64,000 nucleotides of DNA from Bacillota bacterium (GCA_009777485.1 WRLT01000002.1:1-64000); one strand, 5' to 3'. Positions 41,958 to 50,545 are shown, counted from the stretch's first letter. Notes: generated from the sequence alone by a model not told the origin. Program-made: numbers and translations.

Positions 41958-44608
41958 TGCGCATCATTCCTAAAAAATCCCGCGTAAACGTAACGATATG
42001 GAAAAACTTTACGCTTAGCGACCTTTTGTTTATCCTGGCATTGTTCGGCGTTGCGCTGTTAATTCTTATCAGCAATATTCGCTATAAATGGGTTTTATTA
42101 CTAGTGTTTGTTCCGGTGGCAATCGCGCTGTTTTTTTCAAACGACGATGTGCGTATGTACCGCGAGGTTTCGCATTTGGTAAAGTTTTTATTTGCGGGCA
42201 AGCTTTTCGAGCGTAATGCAAAAAAATCCGCGCGCAGCATAGATAATTTAATCCCCGCAGCCGCACTCGATGACGACGGCATTATCTGCTACGGCGAATA
42301 TTTCGCAGGCGTTTTATCCGTCGGTTCGATTGAATTTCGGCTTTTAACCGAATTTTCCCAAGACAGCAAGGTTTCGGGCTTTGCCAAAATTTTAAACGCG
42401 CTGACGGCCGAACAAAGTATGCAGCTGGTTAAAATCGACCGCCCCATAAATTTTGACGAAATCTCCGGCAAGCTGTTTGATAAAATCGAAGCGGCCAAAA
42501 AGGAAGTGCCGCAGGATAACGCAAAAATCGCGGTGCTTAAAAGCCGTATCGGACAAATCGACCAAATCAACAACGTGGAAAAATTGTATCGGCCGTTTTA
42601 TTACGTTGTACTATTCGACCCCGACCGCGAAAGCCTGTGCAATACGTTAGAGTTTGTCGCGGCCGAAATGCACGAGTTAGAGCTTTCCGCCAGCCGCCTA
42701 AGCTGCAAGGAGCTTGCGCTGTTTTTAAAATACTGCTATACGCGGGATTTTGACGAGCGCGAAATCGAGGACGTCGCGCAGGAAAATTACTTAGATTTTG
42801 TAAAGCCCGAAAAGGTGAAATTCACCGCCAACAGCGCGGAGGTGGACGGTGTATATTCGTGTACGTTTACGGTGTGGGACTATCCTATGGCGGTTACCAA
42901 CGCATGGGGCGCGGGGATTTTTAATATCGACAACACAAAGGTAGTATTAAACATTAAGCCCGTAGACAAAGAAAAATCAATCAAGCGTATCGACCGCGCC
43001 GTTGTAGAGCTTAGCACTAAGGAAGTCGGAAATAAAGCGTCTAAAATGCTGGCGCAGGATACGCACATCGAAACGATGGCGGGGCTTTTGACAAGCCTGC
43101 AAAACGAAAACGAGTGCTTATTTGACTGCACTCTAACCGTTACGGGCTTTAATCACGAAAAAGAAAGCAACTCCGCTTTCCGAAAAAAACTGCGCCGGCA
43201 GATAATCAGCGACGGCTTTCGGGCGCACGCGCTGTTTTGCCGCCAGTTTGACGGCTTTGTTTCGTCCTCTATTACGCGCCGCAACCGTTTGCGCTACTTC
43301 GAGCGCGGCATCAATTCAGAAAGCTTAGCGGCTGTTTTTCCTTTTGTGTTTACCTCAATCATCGAGCCGGACGGCTTGACGTTGGGATACAACAATTACC
43401 CCGTAATCCTAGACTTATGGAAACGTTCGCCCGCGCACGTTAATTCCAATATGTTTATTTTAGGAAAATCCGGCAGCGGGAAAAGCTATTTTAACTCTAC
43501 GCTGTTAGAGCTTTTATATAGCGATGACTGCAAAATTTACATTATTGACCCCGAAAATGAGTACAAAAATTTATGCGAAAACTTCGATGGCGCGTTCATC
43601 GACGTGGGTAACGCTACAACGGGACGCTTAAACCCGTTCCACATTTACCAAATCCTTTCCGATGACGGAGACGCGGCCGCGCCCGACACGGTTTTTTGGG
43701 CGCACCTGCGCTTTATGGAGAGCTTTTTTTTGGTAACGCTGCCGGGCATCACGCAAGACAGCTTAGAGGAGCTTAACAATTTGGTTGTTAAATGTTATGC
43801 GGCAAAAAAGATTACCCCCTACACGGATTGCAGCGCGCTGCGGGCAGAAAGCTTTCCCACCTTCGATACGCTGTTAAAGCTTATAAAAGCCGAGCTTGCG
43901 GCCGAAACAAACGGCTTACGCAAGGGCAGCTTGCAGCGCATCGAAACGTACATACAAAAATTTGCCGAAGGCGGCCGCAATTCAAACCTGTGGAACGGCG
44001 CGTCTACGCTGAAAGCGGACGAGAAATTTATAGTCTTTAATTTTCAAAGTTTACTTTCCAGCAAAAACAACACCGTTGCCAACGGCCAAATGCTAATGGT
44101 GATGCGCTACCTTGAACAACAGATTATCAACATACGCGAGCGCAACCGTAACAGCGAAATTAAGATACGTCCCTACGTCGGCATTGACGAGCTGTTAAGC
44201 TTAGCCGACCCGAAGTACCCCTTTGCGCTGGACTTTACCAACGAGCAGTACCGCCGCATCCGCAAGTATGACGGGCTGATGTGCGTAATTTTGCAAAGCC
44301 TTGCGCCGTTGATTGACAACAAAGAAATCAGCGGTAAAATGAGCGCCATTCTTTCAAATTCGCAATATAGCTTTATTTTTTCGCTGCTGCCCGCCGACGT
44401 GGATATTTTAACAGGTCTGTATAACGGCGCGGTCAACGAGAACGAAAGTAACGAGATTGCCGCCGCAGGAGTCGGCCAGTGCTTTTTAATAAGCAGCCCG
44501 TGCGAGCATACAACTTTTAGGGTTGTTGCCGACGAGGTTATAGAGGCGTTGTTTCAACAAAAAATTCCGCATGAGGAGCTTGCGGAGTTTGTAAAGGGGT
44601 TTTCTTAA
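41957..44608 (+). CDS. PrgI-VirB4 fusion ATPase
   Basis: 883 residues. The first about 90 residues are a PrgI-like membrane domain (IPKKSRVNVTIWKNFTLSD, then two helices). The remainder is a VirB4 ATPase with Walker A LGKSGSGKSYFN near residue 503, an IDPENEY segment and Walker B YVGIDELLSLAD near 740. VirB4 powers assembly of the conjugation channel. PrgI and VirB4 are separate genes in many Gram-positive elements. Its stop codon lies inside a long inverted repeat (44597-44723). Confidence 0.88.
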   Translation: MRIIPKKSRVNVTIWKNFTLSDLLFILALFGVALLILISNIRYKWVLLLVFVPVAIALFFSNDDVRMYREVSHLVKFLFAGKLFERNAKKSARSIDNLIPAAALDDDGIICYGEYFAGVLSVGSIEFRLLTEFSQDSKVSGFAKILNALTAEQSMQLVKIDRPINFDEISGKLFDKIEAAKKEVPQDNAKIAVLKSRIGQIDQINNVEKLYRPFYYVVLFDPDRESLCNTLEFVAAEMHELELSASRLSCKELALFLKYCYTRDFDEREIEDVAQENYLDFVKPEKVKFTANSAEVDGVYSCTFTVWDYPMAVTNAWGAGIFNIDNTKVVLNIKPVDKEKSIKRIDRAVVELSTKEVGNKASKMLAQDTHIETMAGLLTSLQNENECLFDCTLTVTGFNHEKESNSAFRKKLRRQIISDGFRAHALFCRQFDGFVSSSITRRNRLRYFERGINSESLAAVFPFVFTSIIEPDGLTLGYNNYPVILDLWKRSPAHVNSNMFILGKSGSGKSYFNSTLLELLYSDDCKIYIIDPENEYKNLCENFDGAFIDVGNATTGRLNPFHIYQILSDDGDAAAPDTVFWAHLRFMESFFLVTLPGITQDSLEELNNLVVKCYAAKKITPYTDCSALRAESFPTFDTLLKLIKAELAAETNGLRKGSLQRIETYIQKFAEGGRNSNLWNGASTLKADEKFIVFNFQSLLSSKNNTVANGQMLMVMRYLEQQIINIRERNRNSEIKIRPYVGIDELLSLADPKYPFALDFTNEQYRRIRKYDGLMCVILQSLAPLIDNKEISGKMSAILSNSQYSFIFSLLPADVDILTGLYNGAVNENESNEIAAAGVGQCFLISSPCEHTTFRVVADEVIEALFQQKIPHEELAEFVKGFS

Positions 44609-44723
44609 ATTTGGCGCGATTTGCGCTACGCTTTATTTTTTTGCGCGCTTGCGTACATTTAGGTACGCGGCACGCGCAAAAAATAAACTGTTACGCAACT
44701 TACCCTCAAATTTAAGAAAACCC
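44597..44723. repeat. Nested inverted repeat across the VirB4 stop codon
   Basis: Outer arms of 16 bases (44597-44612 and 44708-44723), a second pair TTTATTTTTTTGCGC / GCGCAAAAAATAAA, and an inner GCGTAC/GTACGC hairpin. The VirB4 stop codon is in the left outer arm. It probably ends or stabilises the transfer mRNA and separates it from parA. Confidence 0.8.
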
Positions 44724-44769
44724 GTTCGTATTATAATAAAAAATAAAAACATATAGGAGAATATCAAAC

Positions 44770-45555
44770 ATGAAAGTAATTGCATTAGTTAATCAAAAGG
44801 GCGGAGTTGCCAAAACAACTACCGCCGCGTCGCTGGCGTGGGGATTGAACCAAAAAGGCAAGCGGGTTTTGGCGGTAGATTTCGACCCGCAGGGCAACCT
44901 GTCTAGTTCGATGGGCGCAAAGCTGCCTACCACCGTGCCGAGCGCGTTTGAGTGGATAGGCTGCGACCCCAAAGCTACCGCGCCGTTCAAGGCGGTGGTG
45001 CAAAGCTGCGACGGCGTGGATTTAATCCCCGCAGATTACCGCTTAGCGCAGGCGGAGGTTTTTTTGATGCAGCGGCTTAACCGTGAACGTTTTTTAGATA
45101 AGGCTATAAACAGCCTTCCGAAGAACGTCTACGATTATGTTATCATCGACAGCCCGCCCTCACTGGGGCTGTTAACCGTTAATATCTTAACGGCAGCTGA
45201 CGAGGTGTTAATTCCGCTTAAACCCGAATGGCTGTGCTACGAGGGTGCGCGCGCGCTGATAGAAACCATACGTTCGATACGCGACGAGGTTAATCCGCGT
45301 TTGCACGTGAAAGGCTTTTTGCTTACAATGACCGACCGTCGCCGCAACGTCGAGGATATAACCGACTTAGTACGCGAGCTGGCAGACGGCATTAAAAGCA
45401 AGCTGTTTGAGCGGCAAATCCGATTAAACGTCGCTGCGGCCGACGTCGCCTCGTTTCAGCAAAGCATTTACAAATATAAGCCGCAAAGCATAGCGGCCGA
45501 GGATTACACCAGTTTCGTAGACGAATTTTTAGGAGGACAAGTATATGCCGATTAA
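44770..45555 (+). CDS. ParA/Soj-type partition ATPase
   Basis: 261 residues. Deviant Walker A KGGVAKTT near residue 11, FDPQGNLS near 39 and IDSPPSLGLLT near 128 are the standard ParA motifs. It helps keep the excised element during cell division. TAGGAG precedes the ATG. It overlaps the small partner gene by 11 bases. Confidence 0.9.
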   Translation: MKVIALVNQKGGVAKTTTAASLAWGLNQKGKRVLAVDFDPQGNLSSSMGAKLPTTVPSAFEWIGCDPKATAPFKAVVQSCDGVDLIPADYRLAQAEVFLMQRLNRERFLDKAINSLPKNVYDYVIIDSPPSLGLLTVNILTAADEVLIPLKPEWLCYEGARALIETIRSIRDEVNPRLHVKGFLLTMTDRRRNVEDITDLVRELADGIKSKLFERQIRLNVAAADVASFQQSIYKYKPQSIAAEDYTSFVDEFLGGQVYAD

Positions 45556-45814
45556 CAAAACCGCAAAGCAAATGCAAAGCGACGGCGTACTCAGAACGCT
45601 GCTTACGGCGCGCTTTGGCGAGGAGAAAAAAACACAAAAAGAAAAGGTGTTGGTAAACTTCCGCATGGATAAAGACGCGCATTCCGATTTTAAGGTGTAT
45701 TGCGACCACCTGTGCAAAAGCGATGTTAGCAAAACGCTTATCGAATTTATACAAGAAGTTTTGTACGACAACCGCGAGGAAATCGAGCGCATCAAAAAAG
45801 CGTTAAATTTGTAA
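45545..45814 (+). CDS. Small partition partner (ribbon-helix-helix type)
   Basis: 89 residues. Basic N-terminus, then LVNFRMDKDAHSDFKVYC, a typical ribbon-helix-helix strand and first helix, then a second helix. Co-translated with ParA, so it probably binds the partition site. The TAA stop codon lies within the first unit of the following TGTAAAGA palindrome. Confidence 0.75.
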   Translation: MPINKTAKQMQSDGVLRTLLTARFGEEKKTQKEKVLVNFRMDKDAHSDFKVYCDHLCKSDVSKTLIEFIQEVLYDNREEIERIKKALNL

Positions 45815-45843
45815 AGATGTAAAGATGTCTTTACATCTTTACA
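45810..45843. repeat. Full-length TGTAAAGA palindrome (two units per arm)
   Basis: Two forward and two reverse units with a TG centre (34 bases). It overlaps the stop of the partition gene and lies 65 bases before the promoter of small RNA 2, copy 2. No -10 box is seen at the usual distance here. Confidence 0.85.
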
Positions 45844-45907
45844 AAATCGTGTTTCTCAGAAAATCCACTTTTAGAAAAACTAAATTGAAAATTTTTTAAT
45901 AAAAGTA

Positions 45908-46039
45908 TTGACTTTTAACAGGTAATGGTGTATACTAATAGTGTGGTAAGCGAAAGCTTGCTGCGGAGCGTGGCAACGCGCTGGCCGTTTTCCTCGCACT
46001 TAGCGAGGTCGCCCCCTGTTTTAAGCAGGGGGCTTTTTT
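45908..46039 (+). ncRNA. Candidate small RNA 2, copy 2: possible RNA antitoxin
   Basis: Promoter TTGACT (45908-45913), 17 bases, TATACT (45931-45936); the RNA starts near 45943 and ends in the GCCCCCTG/CAGGGGGC terminator with six T (46011-46039). The next base begins the ATG of the ToxN-like ORF, whose only Shine-Dalgarno-like sequence (AGGGGG) is the 3' arm of the terminator. The copy at 21792 differs by one deletion and one change that turns a U-G pair into C-G in the third hairpin. The RNA has two imperfect repeats but no clean tandem array. Confidence 0.65.
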
Positions 46040-46918
46040 ATGATTAAATTTGGCTTATATACTATCAAAGAATCTGCAAAATCAAAATACATAAATATAG
46101 AACCGCAGCTTGCTTACGCAAACATTCATTTGCGACCAGCTATTTGTCTTAAAGATAAAAGAGGGCAAAACTGGCTATTGCTGGCTACAAGCTTAGACCC
46201 AAGAAAATTGAATTTTTCTAAAAAGCTAAGCAGAGTCAATGCGTTAGAAAGGAATGAAAAGAATTTAACAACAAAAGCGCAAATGCGGTTTTCTGATATT
46301 ACAGGATTGTGCAAAGACCCAAAATATGAAAGCGTCTTATATTTTAATCATGCAATTCCTGTAAAGCATCAAGATGTTAAGAAATTTAAAGTCAGAGGCA
46401 AGCATATTATCGCGCAGCTTACGCAAGAAAAACTAGCAAGCATTGAAAAAAATTTTTGTGCATATATGTCGCGTTATTACAATAACCGAGTATCGGGGTT
46501 TTTAATAAACTATCAAAATAACGGTGTAGATATATCAACTTTTCAATATAACGCAAAAGCAATGAAATTCGAGCTTTATAAAGAGCATTTTGCCGAGCTG
46601 CAAAAAAACAAGCTTATCCGGGAACGCACTGCCGAGGATAAGCATGAGCAAGCCCGTCGGAAAGAGCTTAAAAGACAAGTGCGCGATATGCTTATCGGCG
46701 AATTTGGCAAAGAACCCGGCGTAGCGGCCAAAGACGCAAAGGTGCTGGTTTCCGCCGCGCTGTATGAGTTAGAAAAGGAATCCGCCCGCATCGCGCAGCC
46801 GTCATCGGCGGCAGCCTTTGCGGCACAACCGCAAAAAACCGCCGAACCGAGCGAGAGCGCATCGGCACGGCCACAGAAAAAAACACAACAAAAAAATAAG
46901 GAGCAATTAAAACCATGA
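46040..46918 (+). CDS. ToxN-like protein (possible type III toxin) with extra tail
   Basis: 292 residues. The first about 165 resemble type III toxin endoribonucleases of the ToxN/CptN kind in pattern: a start strand (FGLYTI), an RPAICL segment, then a Gly followed by WLLLATS and a basic residue pair (PRK), later LYFNHAIPV and a helical end. In ToxN the Thr-Ser-x-Lys area after the second strand is the active site. The remaining about 125 residues are a charged, Ala-rich tail unlike that family. The start directly abuts the terminator of small RNA 2. The match is by eye and needs a profile search. Confidence 0.45.
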   Translation: MIKFGLYTIKESAKSKYINIEPQLAYANIHLRPAICLKDKRGQNWLLLATSLDPRKLNFSKKLSRVNALERNEKNLTTKAQMRFSDITGLCKDPKYESVLYFNHAIPVKHQDVKKFKVRGKHIIAQLTQEKLASIEKNFCAYMSRYYNNRVSGFLINYQNNGVDISTFQYNAKAMKFELYKEHFAELQKNKLIRERTAEDKHEQARRKELKRQVRDMLIGEFGKEPGVAAKDAKVLVSAALYELEKESARIAQPSSAAAFAAQPQKTAEPSESASARPQKKTQQKNKEQLKP

Positions 46919-47178
46919 AAACCATAAAAATCGAAATACCGCAAATACAAGAGTGTTTATTGAAACTAGGCGAAAACGAAATAAAAGCGGCCGAACGCGC
47001 CGCCGCACTGCACACAGAGCTTACGCAGTTTGTGCCAAACAAATTTCAATCGGAGCTAGATTACTACCTGCTAAATTTAAAGCCAAGCGAAACGGTTGTC
47101 GGAATACGTCTTGCCGCATTGATGCGCTGGCATTTAAACAGCTTTTTTGACGCGCTTAGCACGTTAGCGGAGGCATAA
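46915..47178 (+). CDS. Small soluble protein of unknown function
   Basis: 87 residues, helical, no membrane segment. It overlaps the previous gene by 4 bases and precedes the zincin-like gene by 3 bases, so it is probably part of one operon with both. No motif is recognised. Confidence 0.6.
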   Translation: MKTIKIEIPQIQECLLKLGENEIKAAERAAALHTELTQFVPNKFQSELDYYLLNLKPSETVVGIRLAALMRWHLNSFFDALSTLAEA

Positions 47179-47181
47179 CAT

Positions 47182-48120
47182 ATGGCGGATAAATTTTACA
47201 ACGAATTAAAAAATAATGCGTGGGTTGTTAAAGACGACGCGGCGAAGCTTGCCGTGCTAACCGAAATCGAAAAAAACGCTGCAAAGCTGTGCGGCCGCGC
47301 CACACGCGGCATTGCCGTTGAAAGCTGTCCGGGCATTTTGGGCTATTACCATGCAGGCAAAAACAAACTTATTATCAGCAAGACCGCCCTCGAAAGCGCG
47401 GGTTCGGCAATTTGCGCGGTGTTGCACGAGGGACGGCACGCTTATCAGCATGACGTTATCAGCAAAAAGCAAGCAAACAAAAACCGCCTTGCTTGGACGA
47501 AAAACTGGAACGGTTACCTTAACCCCAACGCGCCGGGCATAAGCCAAATAGATTATTTCCTGCAACCGCTAGAAAAGGACGCATGGGAGTATAGCATAAA
47601 AAATTTAAAGAAAATTTCCGCAAAGGTTAAAGACCCGTATATTAAAAACGACTTAACGGATATTCAGCTTACGGCCGCCGCGCAGAGCATTAAAGCGCAC
47701 CGTCTTTACGGCCGCAATGCCGCGCAAATTATTCAAACCAAAATAGACCTTGCTTTTTCACAAAAGAGCGGCGGGCAAAATTCTTACCCGCACGTTGTCG
47801 AGCAGCTTAGTAAAGAAGGGTTGCACGCAGACCGTGCGATGCCGGATTATATTACGCCGGTTGCGCAGGTAGAAAAAGCTGCCGCAGCAAAAGCAAAAGA
47901 GGCAACCGCTGCTGAAAAAGAAAAAGCAGCCAAAAGAGCAGCTATCGCCCAAAAGTACGGCTTTGGCGAAAAGGCTGCGGCCGACGCGTCCAAGCGCGCA
48001 ACGCAAGCAAACAAGGGGCAATCCGATAAAACCGCCGCCCCCGACAAAGCCGCCAAACCCTCCAAAAGTGTAACCACCGTAAAGGTTTCTATAAAGTCCA
48101 ACAAAGGCGACCAAAAATAA
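47182..48120 (+). CDS. Zincin-like protein with Ala/Lys tail
   Basis: 312 residues. The core has a metallopeptidase motif HEGRH (in VLHEGRHAYQHD, near residue 83) and a downstream EKDAWEYS that could give the third metal ligand. The last about 90 residues are a coiled, Ala/Lys-rich tail. From 47951 the tail and the following palindrome are about 95% identical to the end of the next gene (fic2). The substrate is unknown; such zincins occur in conjugative elements and in toxin systems. Confidence 0.6.
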   Translation: MADKFYNELKNNAWVVKDDAAKLAVLTEIEKNAAKLCGRATRGIAVESCPGILGYYHAGKNKLIISKTALESAGSAICAVLHEGRHAYQHDVISKKQANKNRLAWTKNWNGYLNPNAPGISQIDYFLQPLEKDAWEYSIKNLKKISAKVKDPYIKNDLTDIQLTAAAQSIKAHRLYGRNAAQIIQTKIDLAFSQKSGGQNSYPHVVEQLSKEGLHADRAMPDYITPVAQVEKAAAAKAKEATAAEKEKAAKRAAIAQKYGFGEKAAADASKRATQANKGQSDKTAAPDKAAKPSKSVTTVKVSIKSNKGDQK

Positions 48121-48169
48121 TAAACAAGCTTTTTGTAAAGATGTAAAGATGTCTTTACATCTTTACAAA
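47951..48169 (+). repeat. Duplicated gene tail plus palindrome, copy 1
   Basis: 219 bases nearly identical to 49080-49298 (offset 1129). It includes the coding tail from YGFGEKAAADAS to the stop, a short spacer and the full TGTAAAGA palindrome. The duplication brackets the fic2 coding region. Confidence 0.85.
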
Positions 48170-48182
48170 GATGTGATACAAT
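48134..48182 (+). promoter_or_regulatory. Palindrome-embedded promoter of fic2
   Basis: Full palindrome of two units per arm (48134-48167). The -35 box TTTACA (48154-48159) lies inside it; 17 bases on is TACAAT (48177-48182). Position and spacing match the fic1 promoter exactly. Confidence 0.7.
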
Positions 48183-48199
48183 TCTAACGAGGTGATACA

Positions 48200-49249
48200 A
48201 TGTCAAAGCCTATTGACAAGCAACAAAAATACACGGATATTTTTTCAGAAATAGATGCGGCTTTTAAAACGATGAAAGCATTACGTCCTATTTCGGATAG
48301 TGCATTAAGACGTTATCGTGAGGAATCGGATATTTTGTCATCATTTCACTCTAACGCGATTGAAGGCAATACCTTTACCTATGACGAAACACGGCTTTTA
48401 ATAAAAGACGGAGTTACGGCTACGGCGCGTTCAATGCGTGAGCATAACGATATACTCGGGCATAGCCGTGCGTATTGGAGCTTGTACGAATCTCTTAAAG
48501 TCAATGCACCCCCTAATGAAAAGTTTGTGCTTGATATTCATGCAAAAGTATTGCAGGGCGACGATTATGCGGGACGTTACCGAGATGCCCAAGTTTATAT
48601 AGGCGATGCTGTTAGCATCAAATACACTGCGCCGTCTGCCGACAAGGTGCCAAAGCTTTTGAGTGAGTACACCGCAAAGCTTATTGAGGAAATCCCTAAG
48701 AGCGTTGCGGGTATACGCGGCACCTCAAACCCAGACTGGCCAAAGCTGTTTGGGGCACTAGCCGCACACCATATTGACTTTGAACGCATTCATCCGTTTT
48801 TTGACGGGAATGGCAGAACGGGCAGGTTGCTGCTTAACTACGAATTATTGCAAATGGGTTTACCGCCGCTGAATATCACGATGAGCGACCGCGCACGGTA
48901 TAATGCAGCGTTTAGCAGCCATGACGCGAAAGTCAAATATAGTAGCCGCCCTGGCAGTCAGTATGAAGCAATGGCAAAGCTTTTTGCCGAATGTGAGCTT
49001 AGAAGCGTTCAAGGCTGGCTTAAAATGTTTGCCTCTTACGCCGAAAGCGGCAAGCATGAAGCTGCGGTAGAGCTTGCCAAAAAGTACGGCTTTGGCGAAA
49101 AGGCTGCGGCCGATGCGTCCAAGCGCGCAGCACAAGCAAACAAAGCGCAATCCGATAAAGCCGCCGCCCCCGACAAAGCCGCCAAGCCCGCCAAAAGCGT
49201 AACCACCGTAAAGGTTTCGATAAAGTCCAACAAAGGCGACCAAAAATAA
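48200..49249 (+). CDS. Fic-domain protein, copy 2, with borrowed tail
   Basis: 349 residues. Inhibitory motif SNAIEGNTF near residue 52 and Fic core HPFFDGNGRTGR near residue 200, so a class II self-inhibited enzyme like fic1. Both proteins read FASYAESGK near the end; fic1 stops one residue later, but fic2 continues for about 70 residues with the same tail as the zincin-like protein upstream. This looks like an in-frame fusion by recombination. GAGGTG precedes the start. Confidence 0.88.
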   Translation: MSKPIDKQQKYTDIFSEIDAAFKTMKALRPISDSALRRYREESDILSSFHSNAIEGNTFTYDETRLLIKDGVTATARSMREHNDILGHSRAYWSLYESLKVNAPPNEKFVLDIHAKVLQGDDYAGRYRDAQVYIGDAVSIKYTAPSADKVPKLLSEYTAKLIEEIPKSVAGIRGTSNPDWPKLFGALAAHHIDFERIHPFFDGNGRTGRLLLNYELLQMGLPPLNITMSDRARYNAAFSSHDAKVKYSSRPGSQYEAMAKLFAECELRSVQGWLKMFASYAESGKHEAAVELAKKYGFGEKAAADASKRAAQANKAQSDKAAAPDKAAKPAKSVTTVKVSIKSNKGDQK

Positions 49250-49298
49250 TAAACAAGCTTTTTGTAAAGATGTAAAGATGTCTTTACATCTTTACAAA
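49080..49298 (+). repeat. Duplicated gene tail plus palindrome, copy 2
   Basis: Partner of 47951-48169. It ends with the palindrome at 49263-49296, which here is followed by AAAAACACAG and no -10 box. Confidence 0.85.
49263..49296. repeat. Full-length TGTAAAGA palindrome after fic2
   Basis: Two forward and two reverse units with TG centre, the same as at 48134 and 45810. It closes the accessory block on the right. Confidence 0.85.
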
Positions 49299-49316
49299 AA
49301 AACACAGCAAAAACTG

Positions 49317-49356
49317 CGCCGTCTAGGTTAGGGCTTAAAGCCCTTGCTAGGCGGCG
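49317..49356. repeat. Stem-loop between fic2 and the integrase
   Basis: CGCCGTCTAG pairs with CTAGGCGGCG, with an inner AGGGCTT/AAGCCCT stem. The gap 49299-49477 holds no ORF. It sits between converging genes and may end transcription in both directions. Confidence 0.5.
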
Positions 49357-49477
49357 TTGCTATTTGCGTTTAAACGCCCAAAATCGCGCCTTTACGGCAC
49401 GTTTTGTATATTTAGGTGTGTTCGGACAGGACAAGCCCGAAAATCCCGCTATGGACTAGTACGGCATGTTTTATTTA

Positions 49478-50497
49478 TTAGGGCTTGAACAAGACAAGCC
49501 CGTTGTTTACCAAGTCGCGCAAGTCGCACATAAGGGTATGAAACTCTCGGGGCGTTAGCCAAGTGAGCGGCGGACTGCCTTCAATGGCGGCGGGGGTTTT
49601 AAGCGGCTCTAAGCAGAATTTGTCTGCTTCTGCCTCGTTAAGATTTTGCGTAACGTGCAAGTATATATTGGCCGTAGTTTCAATTTGAGAGTGGCCCAGC
49701 CACGTTTGTACAACCTTGATGCTTATTCCGCTTTCTAAGCAGCGCGTGGCGAAGGTGTGCCGCAAATCGTGTAGCTTATGCTGCGGGCAAAGCTTTTTAA
49801 AGGCGTGCGTAACGAAATCCGCGCTGAATTTAAAAATTTGTCCGCCGTTCGGAGCTGGCGCAAGGCTTTGCAGTAACGTTTTGGTTTGGGGGAACAACGG
49901 CACATATCTATCCGACAAATCCGTTTTCGTTCCCGCAATATGTATTCGGTTACGTTCAAAATCAATGTCGCTCCATTTTAAAGCCAGTGCTTCGCTGCGG
50001 CGGCATCCGGTTAAAATGTAGAAGTAAAATAAGTCGCCGAGATTCTTGTTACGGCACGCCGCTAAAAAATCCCGCTGTTCCTCAATGGTTAAGGCCGCGC
50101 CCTTTGTGCGCTTATGCTTAACCGACAGTACCTCATTCATAACCAAAGTTTTTGTCTTTTTTAAAGCGTGGGCTTTTTTTAACGATTCTTTCAGCGTGTC
50201 GTACGCGTATTTGCGCATGCGTGAGGTTGAAATTTCGTTAAGCGTAGCTTGAATCCCTTCGGCCGTAAGCTCATCCAGCAGTGTAAGCTGCAACTGCTGC
50301 GGAATGTGTTTGCTGATACAAGCGTCAATCGGATACATGCTGCCTTTTTTCATAAACGGCATTTTATACAAATTCCGCCACTCTTGCAGCCACTCGCCTA
50401 AGCGAACGTTCGTCGGTTCGGGGTCAAGCTTTTTTGTAAGCGCCGAAATCGTTTGTTTCAGCGCGTCCATTTCTGCCGCCATCTTGTTTTCTTTCAT
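49478..50497 (-). CDS. Tyrosine integrase of the ICE
   Basis: 339 residues. SAM-like core-binding domain in the middle and a complete catalytic set: Arg in [12 protein letters not shown], Lys in [30 protein letters not shown] and the Tyr of ANIYLHV. It should carry out integration and excision at the tRNA-Pro site. It lies about 160 bases from attR, as expected. Unlike the left-end recombinase-like protein, every active residue is present. Confidence 0.92.
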   Translation of the reverse strand: MKENKMAAEMDALKQTISALTKKLDPEPTNVRLGEWLQEWRNLYKMPFMKKGSMYPIDACISKHIPQQLQLTLLDELTAEGIQATLNEISTSRMRKYAYDTLKESLKKAHALKKTKTLVMNEVLSVKHKRTKGAALTIEEQRDFLAACRNKNLGDLFYFYILTGCRRSEALALKWSDIDFERNRIHIAGTKTDLSDRYVPLFPQTKTLLQSLAPAPNGGQIFKFSADFVTHAFKKLCPQHKLHDLRHTFATRCLESGISIKVVQTWLGHSQIETTANIYLHVTQNLNEAEADKFCLEPLKTPAAIEGSPPLTWLTPREFHTLMCDLRDLVNNGLVLFKP

Positions 50498-50545
50498 GTT
50501 GGTAAACTCCTTTATGTAAAATAAAGTGCATTATACCGCAAAAAG

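Noticed and set aside
45908-46039. Small RNA 2 as a riboswitch
   Set aside because: It has an expression-platform-like terminator, but the folds match no ligand class I know, and an identical unit occurs where no full ORF follows. An RNA that acts on its own is more likely.
21968-49296. TGTAAAGA palindromes as a CRISPR array or integron attC sites
   Set aside because: Copies are far apart, have no regular spacers and are near-perfect short palindromes. They lack the conserved core sites and bulged stems of attC, and no integron integrase or cas gene is present.
49317-49356. Stem-loop before the integrase as an IS end or att site
   Set aside because: It has no transposase nearby and no flanking target duplication; it fits a convergent terminator better.
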